A stretch of 26,760 bases of DNA from positions 1-26,760 of the forward strand of contig CAYFUI010000006.1 of the NCBI GenBank assembly GCA_964346445.1. The letters run 5' to 3'. A model generated the notes under the pieces. It saw only the letters and a list, made by a program, of their open reading frames with translations. It made no database searches and was not told the DNA's origin. The stretch's first letter is position 1; every line of letters starts with the position of its first letter. Of this stretch, positions 15,976 to 23,045 are shown piece after piece. The DNA is from JAGOZV01 sp964346445 (GTDB lineage: Bacteria > Patescibacteriota > Saccharimonadia > Saccharimonadales > Saccharimonadaceae). A program made the translations under genes and the position numbers.

Positions 15976-16875
15976 CACAGCGACACGCAATTTTGCACTA
16001 CGTGAACGCGGGTTGTGAACATCATCAACTGCCCCATCAATTGGCTTTTTAGTGATCACACTAAACTCAGCCTCTAAACCAGCTTGCGCCTGCTCTTTTA
16101 AAAAGTGCTTTACGGGCCTATCTTCTAGGCTATGAAAGCTAATAATACCTACTCGACCGTTCTTATTTAATAAGTGCGTGAGTTTAGGCAATAAGCCTTC
16201 TACTTGGCGTAGCTCCTGGTTAGTAGCTATCCTTAGGGCTTGAAAAGTACGCGTGGCAGGATGGGTTTTCTTCCAACCTCCACGATGCTCATTCAAGATA
16301 AGACTAGATAATTCCTTTGTTGTGTTTATGGGCCGGGCTTTAATTACAGCCTGCACAATTCGCCGGGCAAAAGCTGGTCTCTCTTCACCATAATTAATTA
16401 TGATATCGTAGAGCTCTTTAGCGGTACTTGTATTAACCAGTTTAGCCGCAGTTAATGCTTGCCTTTGGTCCATTCTCATGTCTAGTGGACCGTCGTGCGC
16501 AAAGGAAAACCCCCTCTCTTCTTTATCGAGCTGTGGTGACGAAACTCCCAAATCCACAAACACGATATCGAATTTCTGACCCTTCTTTAACAACACATCG
16601 GCTGCGGTTAAAAAGTCAGCGTGCACTACGCTTACGCCTTTTTCCTCAAATGGCTGCAAGTGCTTCACGGCATTAATGTCACGATCTACTAATACCGTTT
16701 CTTCGTAATTTTCAGTTATATCCAAAAAAGCCTTAGCATGACCACCATATCCTGCGGTTAAATCTAAATACGATTCTCCACGCCTGGGCTTGATAGTCTC
16801 TAATGACTTTTCTAACAAAACTGGAACATGTAATTGTGGTGGATGTTCCTGTGTATCCAATTGAATACTACTCAT
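15967..16875 (-). CDS. rsmH: 16S rRNA (cytosine(1402)-N(4))-methyltransferase RsmH (MraW)
   Basis: RsmH uses S-adenosylmethionine to methylate N4 of C1402 in the ribosomal P site. HVPVLLEKSLE at the start, the SAM-binding LDLTAGYGGHAKAFL and FVDLGVSSPQLD are canonical. So are ERGFSFAHDGPLDMRMD, FQALRIATNQEL, IISFHSLEDRPVKHF and the closing NPRSRSAKLRVA. Length 302 aa is usual. ATG 16875 lies six bases after a TATAGT box, so the message is probably leaderless when started there. Its second-gene place after mraZ is the standard dcw order. Confidence 0.97.
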   Translation of the reverse strand: MSSIQLDTQEHPPQLHVPVLLEKSLETIKPRRGESYLDLTAGYGGHAKAFLDITENYEETVLVDRDINAVKHLQPFEEKGVSVVHADFLTAADVLLKKGQKFDIVFVDLGVSSPQLDKEERGFSFAHDGPLDMRMDQRQALTAAKLVNTSTAKELYDIIINYGEERPAFARRIVQAVIKARPINTTKELSSLILNEHRGGWKKTHPATRTFQALRIATNQELRQVEGLLPKLTHLLNKNGRVGIISFHSLEDRPVKHFLKEQAQAGLEAEFSVITKKPIDGAVDDVHNPRSRSAKLRVAVKK

Positions 16876-17195
16876 ACCTCTACTATACCAATAAATGGCA
16901 CCTTTTAGTAAAGTTCGAGATCACCTATCCAGCGGCCGGCTGTTTGTTTTAATTGTTTTTTATTTTTTATAAGTAACGGGCATTAGTGACCACTAAAAGC
17001 AATCATACTATTACCCATTTGAGAGACTTATGTGTGAGGTGGAGTTTAATTTTTGGGAGGTTTATTTTTGGAAGGAACCCTAATTTATTTAAGTGAATTA
17101 GTATCACTTGCCTTCCGCCAGGTAGCTGATCTCGAGAGTTTTCTTTTGTTTAGATTGTTAAGGTGCTTTGTATGCAGTTATAATAACTACCTGTT
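16876..17195 (-). ncRNA. Structured mraZ-rsmH spacer, candidate RNA element
   Basis: The 320-bp spacer holds no convincing gene. Segments 16915-16935 and 17115-17135 form an imperfect 21-nt inverted repeat. In the minus-strand RNA 19 of 21 positions pair (17 Watson-Crick, 2 G-U), with two single mismatches. Inside are GGAAGG/CCTTCC (17111-17116/17070-17075), AAGTGA/TCACTT with a 7-nt loop (17091-17096/17104-17109) and TTAGTG/CACTAA (16983-16996). A C-rich unpaired strand (CCTCCC, CCACCTCAC) lies between them. This could be a leader RNA in the mraZ operon, an independent RNA, or a small element with terminal inverted repeats. Confidence 0.4.
16882..16890 (-). promoter_or_regulatory. Extended -10 promoter of rsmH, leaderless type
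   Basis: In minus orientation TGG TATAGT ends six bases before the rsmH ATG. No clear -35 is visible at 17 bp. It would let rsmH and the downstream division genes be transcribed independently of the mraZ promoter. Confidence 0.5.
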
Positions 17196-17561
17196 TTAAT
17201 CGGGCTGCATCAGCCTCCAGTACTTGCCAGCTCGTACAGCTACTACATCACGCTGAATTTTTGCATAATCTAGTAAATGCTGCTCTATGGTAATACGCCC
17301 TTGCTTTTCGTCTAGTGCGGCTTCTGTTTTTCCTCGCCTAAACTTCACATTAAGGTCGGCTACACGCTCATCCAGGATATTGCTAGTGTCTAAGGCCTGC
17401 TCCACCTCCTTGTCCCAAATATCTTTTGGGTATAAGTGAAGATAGTCACCAAAGCCACGTGTCACCACCACCCCGCTAGCAAACTCATCGCGCAGTTCGG
17501 ATGGAATTGTTAATCTACGCTTCTCATCTAATCTGCGTTCGAAATAATCGAATCTTGCCAC
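17196..17561 (-). CDS. mraZ: Transcriptional regulator MraZ
   Basis: MraZ is a ring-forming DNA-binding protein of the AbrB/SpoVT fold that represses its own dcw operon. Both repeats are visible: DEKRRLTIPSELRDEF near the N-terminus and DEKQGRITIEQHLLDYAKI in the second half, each containing the family's D-x-K-x-R-x-x-I/L-P-type motif (here partly changed in repeat 2). The 121-aa length is somewhat short (usually 140-150). The start is GTG 17561 with AGGAG nine bases upstream. Its promoter about 100 bp upstream carries a recognisable MraZ operator. Confidence 0.93.
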   Translation of the reverse strand: MARFDYFERRLDEKRRLTIPSELRDEFASGVVVTRGFGDYLHLYPKDIWDKEVEQALDTSNILDERVADLNVKFRRGKTEAALDEKQGRITIEQHLLDYAKIQRDVVAVRAGKYWRLMQPD

Positions 17562-17666
17562 GGGCAGTTGCTCCTTTCGAGTAACTAAGCTGTTATTTTT
17601 TTAATTAGTGGTTTTTGTTTTTATGATATCTAATTGATATCTTTCTTTTTACTTCCACTACCTTAT

Positions 17667-17700
17667 ACTATACTACCCACACTTACCCACTTCAACCCCC
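17667..17700 (-). promoter_or_regulatory. mraZ promoter with three-box MraZ operator
   Basis: On the minus strand TTGAAG (17690-17695), 17 bp, TATAGT (17667-17672). Three boxes lie at exact 10-bp steps: GGGGG (17696-17700), GTGGG (17686-17690) and GTGGG (17676-17680). GTGGG repeats with 5-bp spacers are the known MraZ binding site in other bacteria. They cover the -35 and the spacer, so bound MraZ would block RNA polymerase. Predicted start near 17660 leaves a leader of about 100 nt that includes the near-palindrome GATATCTAATTGATATC. Confidence 0.8.
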
Positions 17701-17724
17701 TATTTTGACAAATATTGCTATTAT

Positions 17725-17755
17725 AAAAAGTTATCCACATTTTTGTGGATAACTT
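17725..17755 (-). terminator. Terminator made of two facing DnaA boxes
   Basis: AAGTTATCCACA (17728-17739) and TGTGGATAACTT (17744-17755) form a perfect 12-bp stem with a TTTT/AAAA loop. On the minus strand the stem runs into TTTTT, so it fits an intrinsic terminator for the operon ending at 17828. Each arm contains TTATCCACA, the exact DnaA-box consensus, in opposite orientation. It lies about 60 bp upstream of the mraZ promoter. Confidence 0.7.
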
Positions 17756-17827
17756 ACTGTCAATAACAGGGGTAGATAGAAATAGCTCTTTAAAGAATTG
17801 TAGTAATTTTAGCTACTGAATAAGCTT

Positions 17828-18829
17828 CTAGCTGGCCATTCCGCGGGGTGCCTCACCCTCACTGTCTTTTAGTAGACGTTTGCTTTTTATCTCATAGCGC
17901 TTGCCAGTCACCTGGCTTGTGATATAATCTTCGTTAATCAAGTTAACAAAGGTATCAAGGTCGGTGCCATCCATTATAATAATAGAGCCATCATCATCGG
18001 TCATAAGGTCTAACTGCATGCTATCGGCATATTCAATTGCCTCCTCCTGACTAACCTCCCCTACCTCAAGTTTCTGTAACTTATTAATTGTCTTCTTCCT
18101 ATCTTTAACTAATGCCTGAAGGTCTAAGCCCTCGGGGAAACTTAGCTTGTAGCGTTTTTCAATTTCTGCCACTTGCTTATCAGCTAGAGCTTGTTTTTTA
18201 AAATCATAATTAAATAACCGCTCAAACTTAGATTGATTAAATATAAATATATCACTATTAATGATAAGTACTTGGTTATCTGTAGGAATCTTAAAGCCAA
18301 CGTCCGCCTTAAAAGCCTCAAAAGTTTCACCATTCACCTGCCAAGCAGTCACACCCTTTAAGGAACCGGCGGTACTTAACAGTTTAGCAGTATAAAATAA
18401 TATAGCCGGGTCATTCTTTGCGGTTATACGGGCTATCACACCCTTCATTCTCTTTATTTCATGGTCTGTTTCGTTAAAAGGTGCGATATCGCTACGCTGC
18501 GTCTCAATAGTGTGAATAAGCGTTTCCGCGCGTCCAACTTTTTCTAAATCGGTGCGCAGCAGGACACCCTCTTCTGCCTCGCTTAATTCATAATCTCTAA
18601 CAGACAAACCTGTGCCGGCTCCCAAATTAACAAAATTCATGTGGTCTAGCAAAAAGAATGGCTTCAACTGTGCGTCCAGAGCAGCATCAAGCCGTACGGA
18701 AAATGGCGTAAAGTTTTTATTAAATAAGAACAGTTCTATGTCTAAGTTATCTTTTAAGGCATCTAAATTATTTGCCCATAAAAAAATATCTGTCACGTCC
18801 TGCTTTATTTCTTTATTCGTTTCTTCCAT
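17828..18829 (-). CDS. DUF4868 / Kiwa KwaB-like protein
   Basis: A 333-residue cytoplasmic protein. The C-terminal half resembles DUF4868, the family of KwaB from the Kiwa anti-phage system: QVLIINSDIFIFNQSKFERLFNYD, then a helical segment and the characteristic end VNLINEDYITSQVTGKRYEI. The N-terminal part (about 1-170) shows the expected mixed fold without a recognised catalytic motif. In Kiwa, KwaB works with the membrane protein KwaA; no KwaA-like gene is adjacent. ATG 18829 has AGGAGG five bases upstream and starts one base after the RNase H stop, so the two are coupled. The family call is from memory of its pattern and is moderately sure. Confidence 0.6.
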   Translation of the reverse strand: MEETNKEIKQDVTDIFLWANNLDALKDNLDIELFLFNKNFTPFSVRLDAALDAQLKPFFLLDHMNFVNLGAGTGLSVRDYELSEAEEGVLLRTDLEKVGRAETLIHTIETQRSDIAPFNETDHEIKRMKGVIARITAKNDPAILFYTAKLLSTAGSLKGVTAWQVNGETFEAFKADVGFKIPTDNQVLIINSDIFIFNQSKFERLFNYDFKKQALADKQVAEIEKRYKLSFPEGLDLQALVKDRKKTINKLQKLEVGEVSQEEAIEYADSMQLDLMTDDDGSIIIMDGTDLDTFVNLINEDYITSQVTGKRYEIKSKRLLKDSEGEAPRGMAS

Positions 18830-18830
18830 C

Positions 18831-19274
18831 TTACCCTCCTACTACCCTAACTTGGTCACCAAGCTTTTCTTTTCTAGCCCTATTTGCCCACTCGTCTGCC
18901 ATCTCATTGTACTCTTTACCACTATGCCCTTTTACCCAGACCAATTGCGCATTAGCGTCCTCATAAAGCGCTAAGGCCTCTTTAACAATATCTAGGTTTT
19001 TAATTTCACCGCCTTTTTTAGACCAGCCATTACGCTTCCAGCCTGGGGCCCACTGGGTGATAACATTTATCCAAAATTGACTATCGGTATAAATCTGACA
19101 AGGGCGTCCAGCGGAATCTCGTAGAGCCTCCACTAGCGCCTTACCCTCCATCCGTATATTAGTTGTTTTTCCAATTTCCGAACCTATCAGATATGGCTTT
19201 TCATCCTTGATAATAGCGAAACCGCCCGGCCCAGGATTCGGCACGGCGCTGCCATCAGTATAATATATGATCAT
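18831..19274 (-). CDS. rnhA: Ribonuclease HI
   Basis: RNase HI cuts the RNA strand of RNA-DNA hybrids using two metal ions. The four carboxylates are all in place: Asp7 (YYTDGSAVPNPGPGG), Glu43 (RMEGKALVEAL), Asp64 (IYTDSQF) and Asp127 (NEMADEWAN). The assisting His117 is in VKGHSG. The basic handle region WKRNGWSKKGGEIKN is kept. Length 147 aa matches the E. coli-type enzyme. Its ATG shares one base with the stop of the EamA gene (TAATG), and the DUF4868 gene follows one base later, giving a tight three-gene operon. Confidence 0.96.
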   Translation of the reverse strand: MIIYYTDGSAVPNPGPGGFAIIKDEKPYLIGSEIGKTTNIRMEGKALVEALRDSAGRPCQIYTDSQFWINVITQWAPGWKRNGWSKKGGEIKNLDIVKEALALYEDANAQLVWVKGHSGKEYNEMADEWANRARKEKLGDQVRVVGG

Positions 19275-20239
19275 TAGTCTATTGTACTACGAGATAGGCG
19301 TGCGGTATAAGTATTGCGGTTTTGTTTGAGCCATTTTGGCGTATAATTAGCTTTAATTGCAATAACACCAAACAGGATAAGTCCACCCCCAAGCACCATA
19401 GCCATAGTTAGAGTTTCGCCTAATACAACTACAGGCACCGCCACAGACAAGAGGACTGCTAAATAATCGAGCCCTGCGATAGGAGCCGACCCTAAATGCT
19501 TATAAGCTAAGGTCGTCATACCGCGTGAAAAAACCATAACAGCAATCACAGAATATATAATGGGGAGAACCACAGCGGGCTGGATCATAGTAGCAATTGA
19601 CGGAGTCGGCAAACGTAGGGCAAGGATCGTTACAGCCACTAACAAGGCCCCTGTCCATGCCACTAAACCTAGACTTGACCATATATTTAAGCCCGCATTA
19701 ACGGCTTTTTTGCTCATTACAAACATCATTGGAGACGCGAATGCATTAACGATAGCGAAAAATGTTGCCATGGGGTGCACAGCCATCCCATTCCCTTTAC
19801 TTAAAAGAACCGGCAAGAATATTACCAAAAAGCCGCCAAGCGCCGCAATCGATATGCCAAAAAATGAGTTCTTAGGGATTTTCTCACCAGTTAACATTGA
19901 AGAGTAGAATAACATAATAATAGGTGAACTTATGCCAATTAGAGCTGGGTAGCTAGCTTGGCTAAAGTGAATAGACCCCGCAACGGAGAGTACAGCTAAG
20001 CCATAAGCTAATCCAGCTATAGCCGCATACTTAAAGTTAAGCTGGTTCAGCCCCTGCCGACCCTTAAAAAGCGCTGGTAATAAAATTATGCCAAACAACC
20101 CAAAGCGTAATAAGCTAACCCATAATGGTCCCAGCTCACTAAAGGCGAAAGTTAAAAATGTATTATTAGGTGCCGTTAAGGCGATGGCGACTAACGCTAA
20201 TAGAAACCAGATTGTTTTTTGCTTTTTTGTTTTTATCAT
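19274..20239 (-). CDS. EamA/DMT-family membrane transporter
   Basis: The protein has 321 aa with about ten hydrophobic helices arranged as two homologous five-helix halves, the EamA (drug/metabolite transporter) layout. Helpful segments are ELGPLWVSLLRFGLFGIILLPALF in the first half and GSAPIAGLDYLAVLLSVAVPVVVLGE in the second, where family members have the conserved Pro/Gly/Glu pattern. The substrate cannot be read from sequence; relatives export amino acids or metabolites. It is the first gene of the operon with rnhA and the DUF4868 gene, and has its own promoter. Confidence 0.88.
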   Translation of the reverse strand: MIKTKKQKTIWFLLALVAIALTAPNNTFLTFAFSELGPLWVSLLRFGLFGIILLPALFKGRQGLNQLNFKYAAIAGLAYGLAVLSVAGSIHFSQASYPALIGISSPIIMLFYSSMLTGEKIPKNSFFGISIAALGGFLVIFLPVLLSKGNGMAVHPMATFFAIVNAFASPMMFVMSKKAVNAGLNIWSSLGLVAWTGALLVAVTILALRLPTPSIATMIQPAVVLPIIYSVIAVMVFSRGMTTLAYKHLGSAPIAGLDYLAVLLSVAVPVVVLGETLTMAMVLGGGLILFGVIAIKANYTPKWLKQNRNTYTARLSRSTID

Positions 20240-20253
20240 GTTGTTATACTAAT

Positions 20254-20282
20254 AGTATAGCATACATTTGGAAATTTTGCAA
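20254..20282 (-). promoter_or_regulatory. Promoter of the EamA-rnhA-DUF4868 operon
   Basis: Minus-strand TTGCAA (20277-20282), 17 bp, TATACT (20254-20259), with TGC before the -10. The ATG at 20239 is only 14 bases downstream of the -10 box, leaving a leader of about 7-8 nt, too short for a normal ribosome binding site. Confidence 0.65.
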
Positions 20283-20285
20283 GTA

Positions 20286-21173
20286 TTATGATATAGTGAA
20301 GCGCTTCTTGAGGTAGTCGGCTAACTTCTCGCCATATTCAGGGCTTTTTAAAGCCACGTCTATAACCGCTTGCATATATTTAAACTGGTCCCCTGTATCA
20401 TGCCAGACCCCATCGATAAACTTACCGTAAACTTTGTCCTTTTGGGCTAATTCATTAATACTATCGGCAAGAGTTATTTCACCATTCTTATCTACCTTCT
20501 CCTTCGCAATCAGCTTTAGAATGTCGGGAGTTAATAAATAGCCGCCCACAGAAGCGAACTTACTTGGGGCATTTTTTTCACCTGGCTTCTCTACCAAACT
20601 CTCAATTTGGAAAACGCTCGGCTCAACTTCTTGACTAATTTTCGCCATGCCATATTTATCGGCATCTTTTTTGTCTACCTCTATTAATGAGATAACACTT
20701 TTACCAGTTTTTTCATAAGCTTCTTTGAGCTGTACTGCTCTTGGTATCGTGCCACGGAAAAAATCATCTGCAAAGAAAACGAAGAAGGACTCATCATCAT
20801 CTATTAAATGACTGGCGTTAAGCACAGGCCTAGCATTACCTTTTGGGGTGCCTTTCTGCCTAACATAAACAAAGTTAGCCATTTCAGCAATCGCCCTTAT
20901 TTCGTCTGCTTCTTTTATTTTTCCTTTCTCGCGTAATTCAAACTCTAATTCATCAGACCTATCAAAGTGGTCTTCAATTGAACGCTTAGTGCTACCGGTA
21001 ACGATTATCACCTCAGTCACCCCAGCGGCAACCGCTTCCTCCACTACGAGCTGAATAACTGGGCGGTCAATAATGGGAAGCATTTCTTTAGGCATAGCCT
21101 TTGTTTGGGGTAAAAACCTTGTACCTAAGCCAGCAGCACAAATAATGGCTTTTGTTGGCGCTTTATATTTCAT
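20286..21173 (-). CDS. galU: UTP-glucose-1-phosphate uridylyltransferase
   Basis: GalU makes UDP-glucose from UTP and glucose-1-phosphate. The nucleotide-binding signature AAGLGTRFLPQTKAMPKEML is at the N-terminus. VVEEAVAAGVTEVIIVTG, VRQKGTPKGNA, FFVFFADDFFRG, LVEKPG and GGYLLTPDI follow in the family order, and WHDTGDQFKYMQAVI closes the fold. With 295 aa it has the usual size. I prefer ATG 21173, with AAGGAG seven bases upstream, to the TTG one codon earlier. The start overlaps the end of gatB by 11 bases, so galU is the last gene of the gat operon. Confidence 0.95.
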   Translation of the reverse strand: MKYKAPTKAIICAAGLGTRFLPQTKAMPKEMLPIIDRPVIQLVVEEAVAAGVTEVIIVTGSTKRSIEDHFDRSDELEFELREKGKIKEADEIRAIAEMANFVYVRQKGTPKGNARPVLNASHLIDDDESFFVFFADDFFRGTIPRAVQLKEAYEKTGKSVISLIEVDKKDADKYGMAKISQEVEPSVFQIESLVEKPGEKNAPSKFASVGGYLLTPDILKLIAKEKVDKNGEITLADSINELAQKDKVYGKFIDGVWHDTGDQFKYMQAVIDVALKSPEYGEKLADYLKKRFTIS

Positions 21174-22626
21174 CAATCTTCTCCTTTATTACTTTACTTA
21201 CCATACCTGGATTGGCTTGCCCTTTTGAGGCCTTCATAACTTGCCCTACCAAGTAACCGATAGCTTTATCCTTACCACCTTTTATGTCTGCTATCGACTG
21301 GGCGCTTTCTGGGGAATTTAAAACCGTCATGACAACCTCTTCAATCGCGCTACTGTCACTCACCTGAATAACCGCTAAGGCTTTGGCTACTTCCAAAACA
21401 TTTTGAGAAGTGTCCTCTAGGTGGTTTAGCACAGTTTTGGCAGAGGTTGATGAAAGCTCGCCTGCCTCTACCATCGCTGAGAGCGCCGCCAGCTGCTCGG
21501 CTGTTGGGATGTATAATGAAGCTTGTGTGCCACTATCAAGGTCATTTTCGCTTGTAACTACCGATAGACCACTAGTTAACCAATGGGCTGCCCTTTTGGC
21601 CGCTTTGTCCCCCGCACTAGACTGTACAGTGTCTACTATTACCGTAAAGGCATGATTGTCCAACAAGGCGCCTTCTACAGAAGGGTCTAGATTTAATTTT
21701 CGCCATTTATTGCGGTAGTGCGATGGCAAAAGTGGCATCCCCTCTTGCATTGCCGCCACCTCGTCTGGCGCCAAAACCACTATAGGACTGTCGGGGTCTG
21801 GCATGTAACGATAATCCTGTGCATCCTCCTTAGAACGCTGGGCAACGGTTTTTTGCCTTGCCTCGTCCCAGCCACGCGTCTCTTGCACTAGCGCCTCACC
21901 CTTCTTTAAGGCTTCAATTTGGCGCTTAATTTCATAGGCCGCTGCTTTTTCAATACTCCTAAACGAATTAAGGTTTTTTATTTCTGTCCGCACACCTAAT
22001 TTACTGGAGCCCTTTGGTGCTACAGACACATTAATATCAAAACGCATATTGCCATGGTAGAGGTCTCCTAGTGAAACGCCAGAAAACACCATTAGCCGGT
22101 GCAACTCTCTAGCATAAGCTTTTGCTTCTTGTGGGGAATGAATGTCAGGATTAGAGACGATTTCTATTAATGGTGCGCCAGCCCGGTTTAAATCAACCAA
22201 GCTATAGTCACCATAGTGTGTTAATTTGCCTGCATCATCTTCAAGATGGGCATGGTCGAGTGTTACTTTAACTACGCCTCCATCTTCTAATGGTGCCTCA
22301 ACATAACCACCCAAAATAATGGGATAATACATCTGTGTGGTCTGATAGCCTTTTGGTAAGTCGGGGTAAAAGTAGTGCTTTCTGTCGAATTGACTTTTAT
22401 GGGCAACATCAGCATTCAAGGCTTTTGCTGCTATCACGGCTAGTTCTACCGCTTTTTTGTTGAGCACTGGCAGTGTACCCGGAAGCCCGAAATCACTAAA
22501 ATTAGTATTGTCATTCGGTGCAGCACTGCGAGCATCATTACTAGACTGACTAAAAAGTTTTGTGGCGGTAGCAAGCTGCACGTGACATTCAACACCAATG
22601 GTTGGCTCATATTCTACATTAGTCAT
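21163..22626 (-). CDS. gatB: Asp/Glu-tRNA amidotransferase subunit B (GatB)
   Basis: GatB phosphorylates Glu or Asp carried on tRNA(Gln) or tRNA(Asn) and then amidates it with ammonia. The core is well kept: GVECHVQLATATKLFS, FYPDLPKGYQTTQ, DAGKLTHYGDYSLVDLNRAGAPLIEIVS, RTEIKNLNSFRSIEKA, QETRGWDEARQKT and YRYMPDPDSP. A helical tail and the YqeY-like tRNA-binding domain (about 340-487) follow. Length 487 aa is normal, and no catalytic gap is obvious. ATG 22626 has AGGAG seven bases upstream and shares one base with the stop of the preceding gene. Its usual partner GatA is degraded at the glutaminase site. Confidence 0.95.
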   Translation of the reverse strand: MTNVEYEPTIGVECHVQLATATKLFSQSSNDARSAAPNDNTNFSDFGLPGTLPVLNKKAVELAVIAAKALNADVAHKSQFDRKHYFYPDLPKGYQTTQMYYPIILGGYVEAPLEDGGVVKVTLDHAHLEDDAGKLTHYGDYSLVDLNRAGAPLIEIVSNPDIHSPQEAKAYARELHRLMVFSGVSLGDLYHGNMRFDINVSVAPKGSSKLGVRTEIKNLNSFRSIEKAAAYEIKRQIEALKKGEALVQETRGWDEARQKTVAQRSKEDAQDYRYMPDPDSPIVVLAPDEVAAMQEGMPLLPSHYRNKWRKLNLDPSVEGALLDNHAFTVIVDTVQSSAGDKAAKRAAHWLTSGLSVVTSENDLDSGTQASLYIPTAEQLAALSAMVEAGELSSTSAKTVLNHLEDTSQNVLEVAKALAVIQVSDSSAIEEVVMTVLNSPESAQSIADIKGGKDKAIGYLVGQVMKASKGQANPGMVSKVIKEKIDEI

Positions 22627-23045
22627 TATATTACTCCTAAGTCTTTTAAAGCTTTTTTGTAAACTGCTAAAGCCCAGCGTGCTTCTTTATAAGAAACACT
22701 AGCGTCTATTTCATGGGCTACCTTATTTCGTAGTTTATGGGCTCGCCACACAGCCGGTTTATCTGAAAGGACACGGTTAACTCCTTTTAACCGTTCGGCC
22801 ATGGTTAAGCCCTGATACCCCAGGTCCTTTAAGGCATGATCAAAGAGCTTATCGGCGTTTAGAACCGCTAGCGCATTAGCATGGTCATTATTTTTATCTA
22901 GCTGCCCCTGCACCTCCATCCAGCGCACTCGGTACTTTTCTGAATCAATTTTACGTGTTCGTTTTTTTGAAAATTCAATAAAAATTAATAAAAGTGCACC
23001 CACTATTAATATTGCACCAAAGAAAAATATAGCCTCTACCTTCAT
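22626..23045 (-). CDS. Membrane-anchored HEPN-like protein
   Basis: The protein has 139 aa. Residues about 4-24 form one membrane helix followed by a basic stop (KKRTRK), placing the remaining 110 residues in the cytoplasm. That part is all-helical and ends with KLRNKVAHEID, where Arg106-Asn-X3-His111 matches the R-X4-6-H motif of HEPN domains, including the polar residue after Arg. HEPN proteins are often metal-free RNases or nucleotide-binding modules. The domain call rests on this motif and the helix pattern. The gene overlaps gatA and gatB by one base on each side (TAATG both times), so it is made together with the amidotransferase. Confidence 0.65.
   Translation of the reverse strand: MKVEAIFFFGAILIVGALLLIFIEFSKKRTRKIDSEKYRVRWMEVQGQLDKNNDHANALAVLNADKLFDHALKDLGYQGLTMAERLKGVNRVLSDKPAVWRAHKLRNKVAHEIDASVSYKEARWALAVYKKALKDLGVI

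Noticed and set aside
17030..17083. 17-codon plus-strand frame between mraZ and rsmH
   Set aside because: It lies inside the structured spacer, is opposite to the operon, and has only a weak GAGAG ahead of it.
17828..20239. Complete Kiwa defence system
   Set aside because: The membrane protein in the operon has ten helices of the EamA type, not the short KwaA topology.
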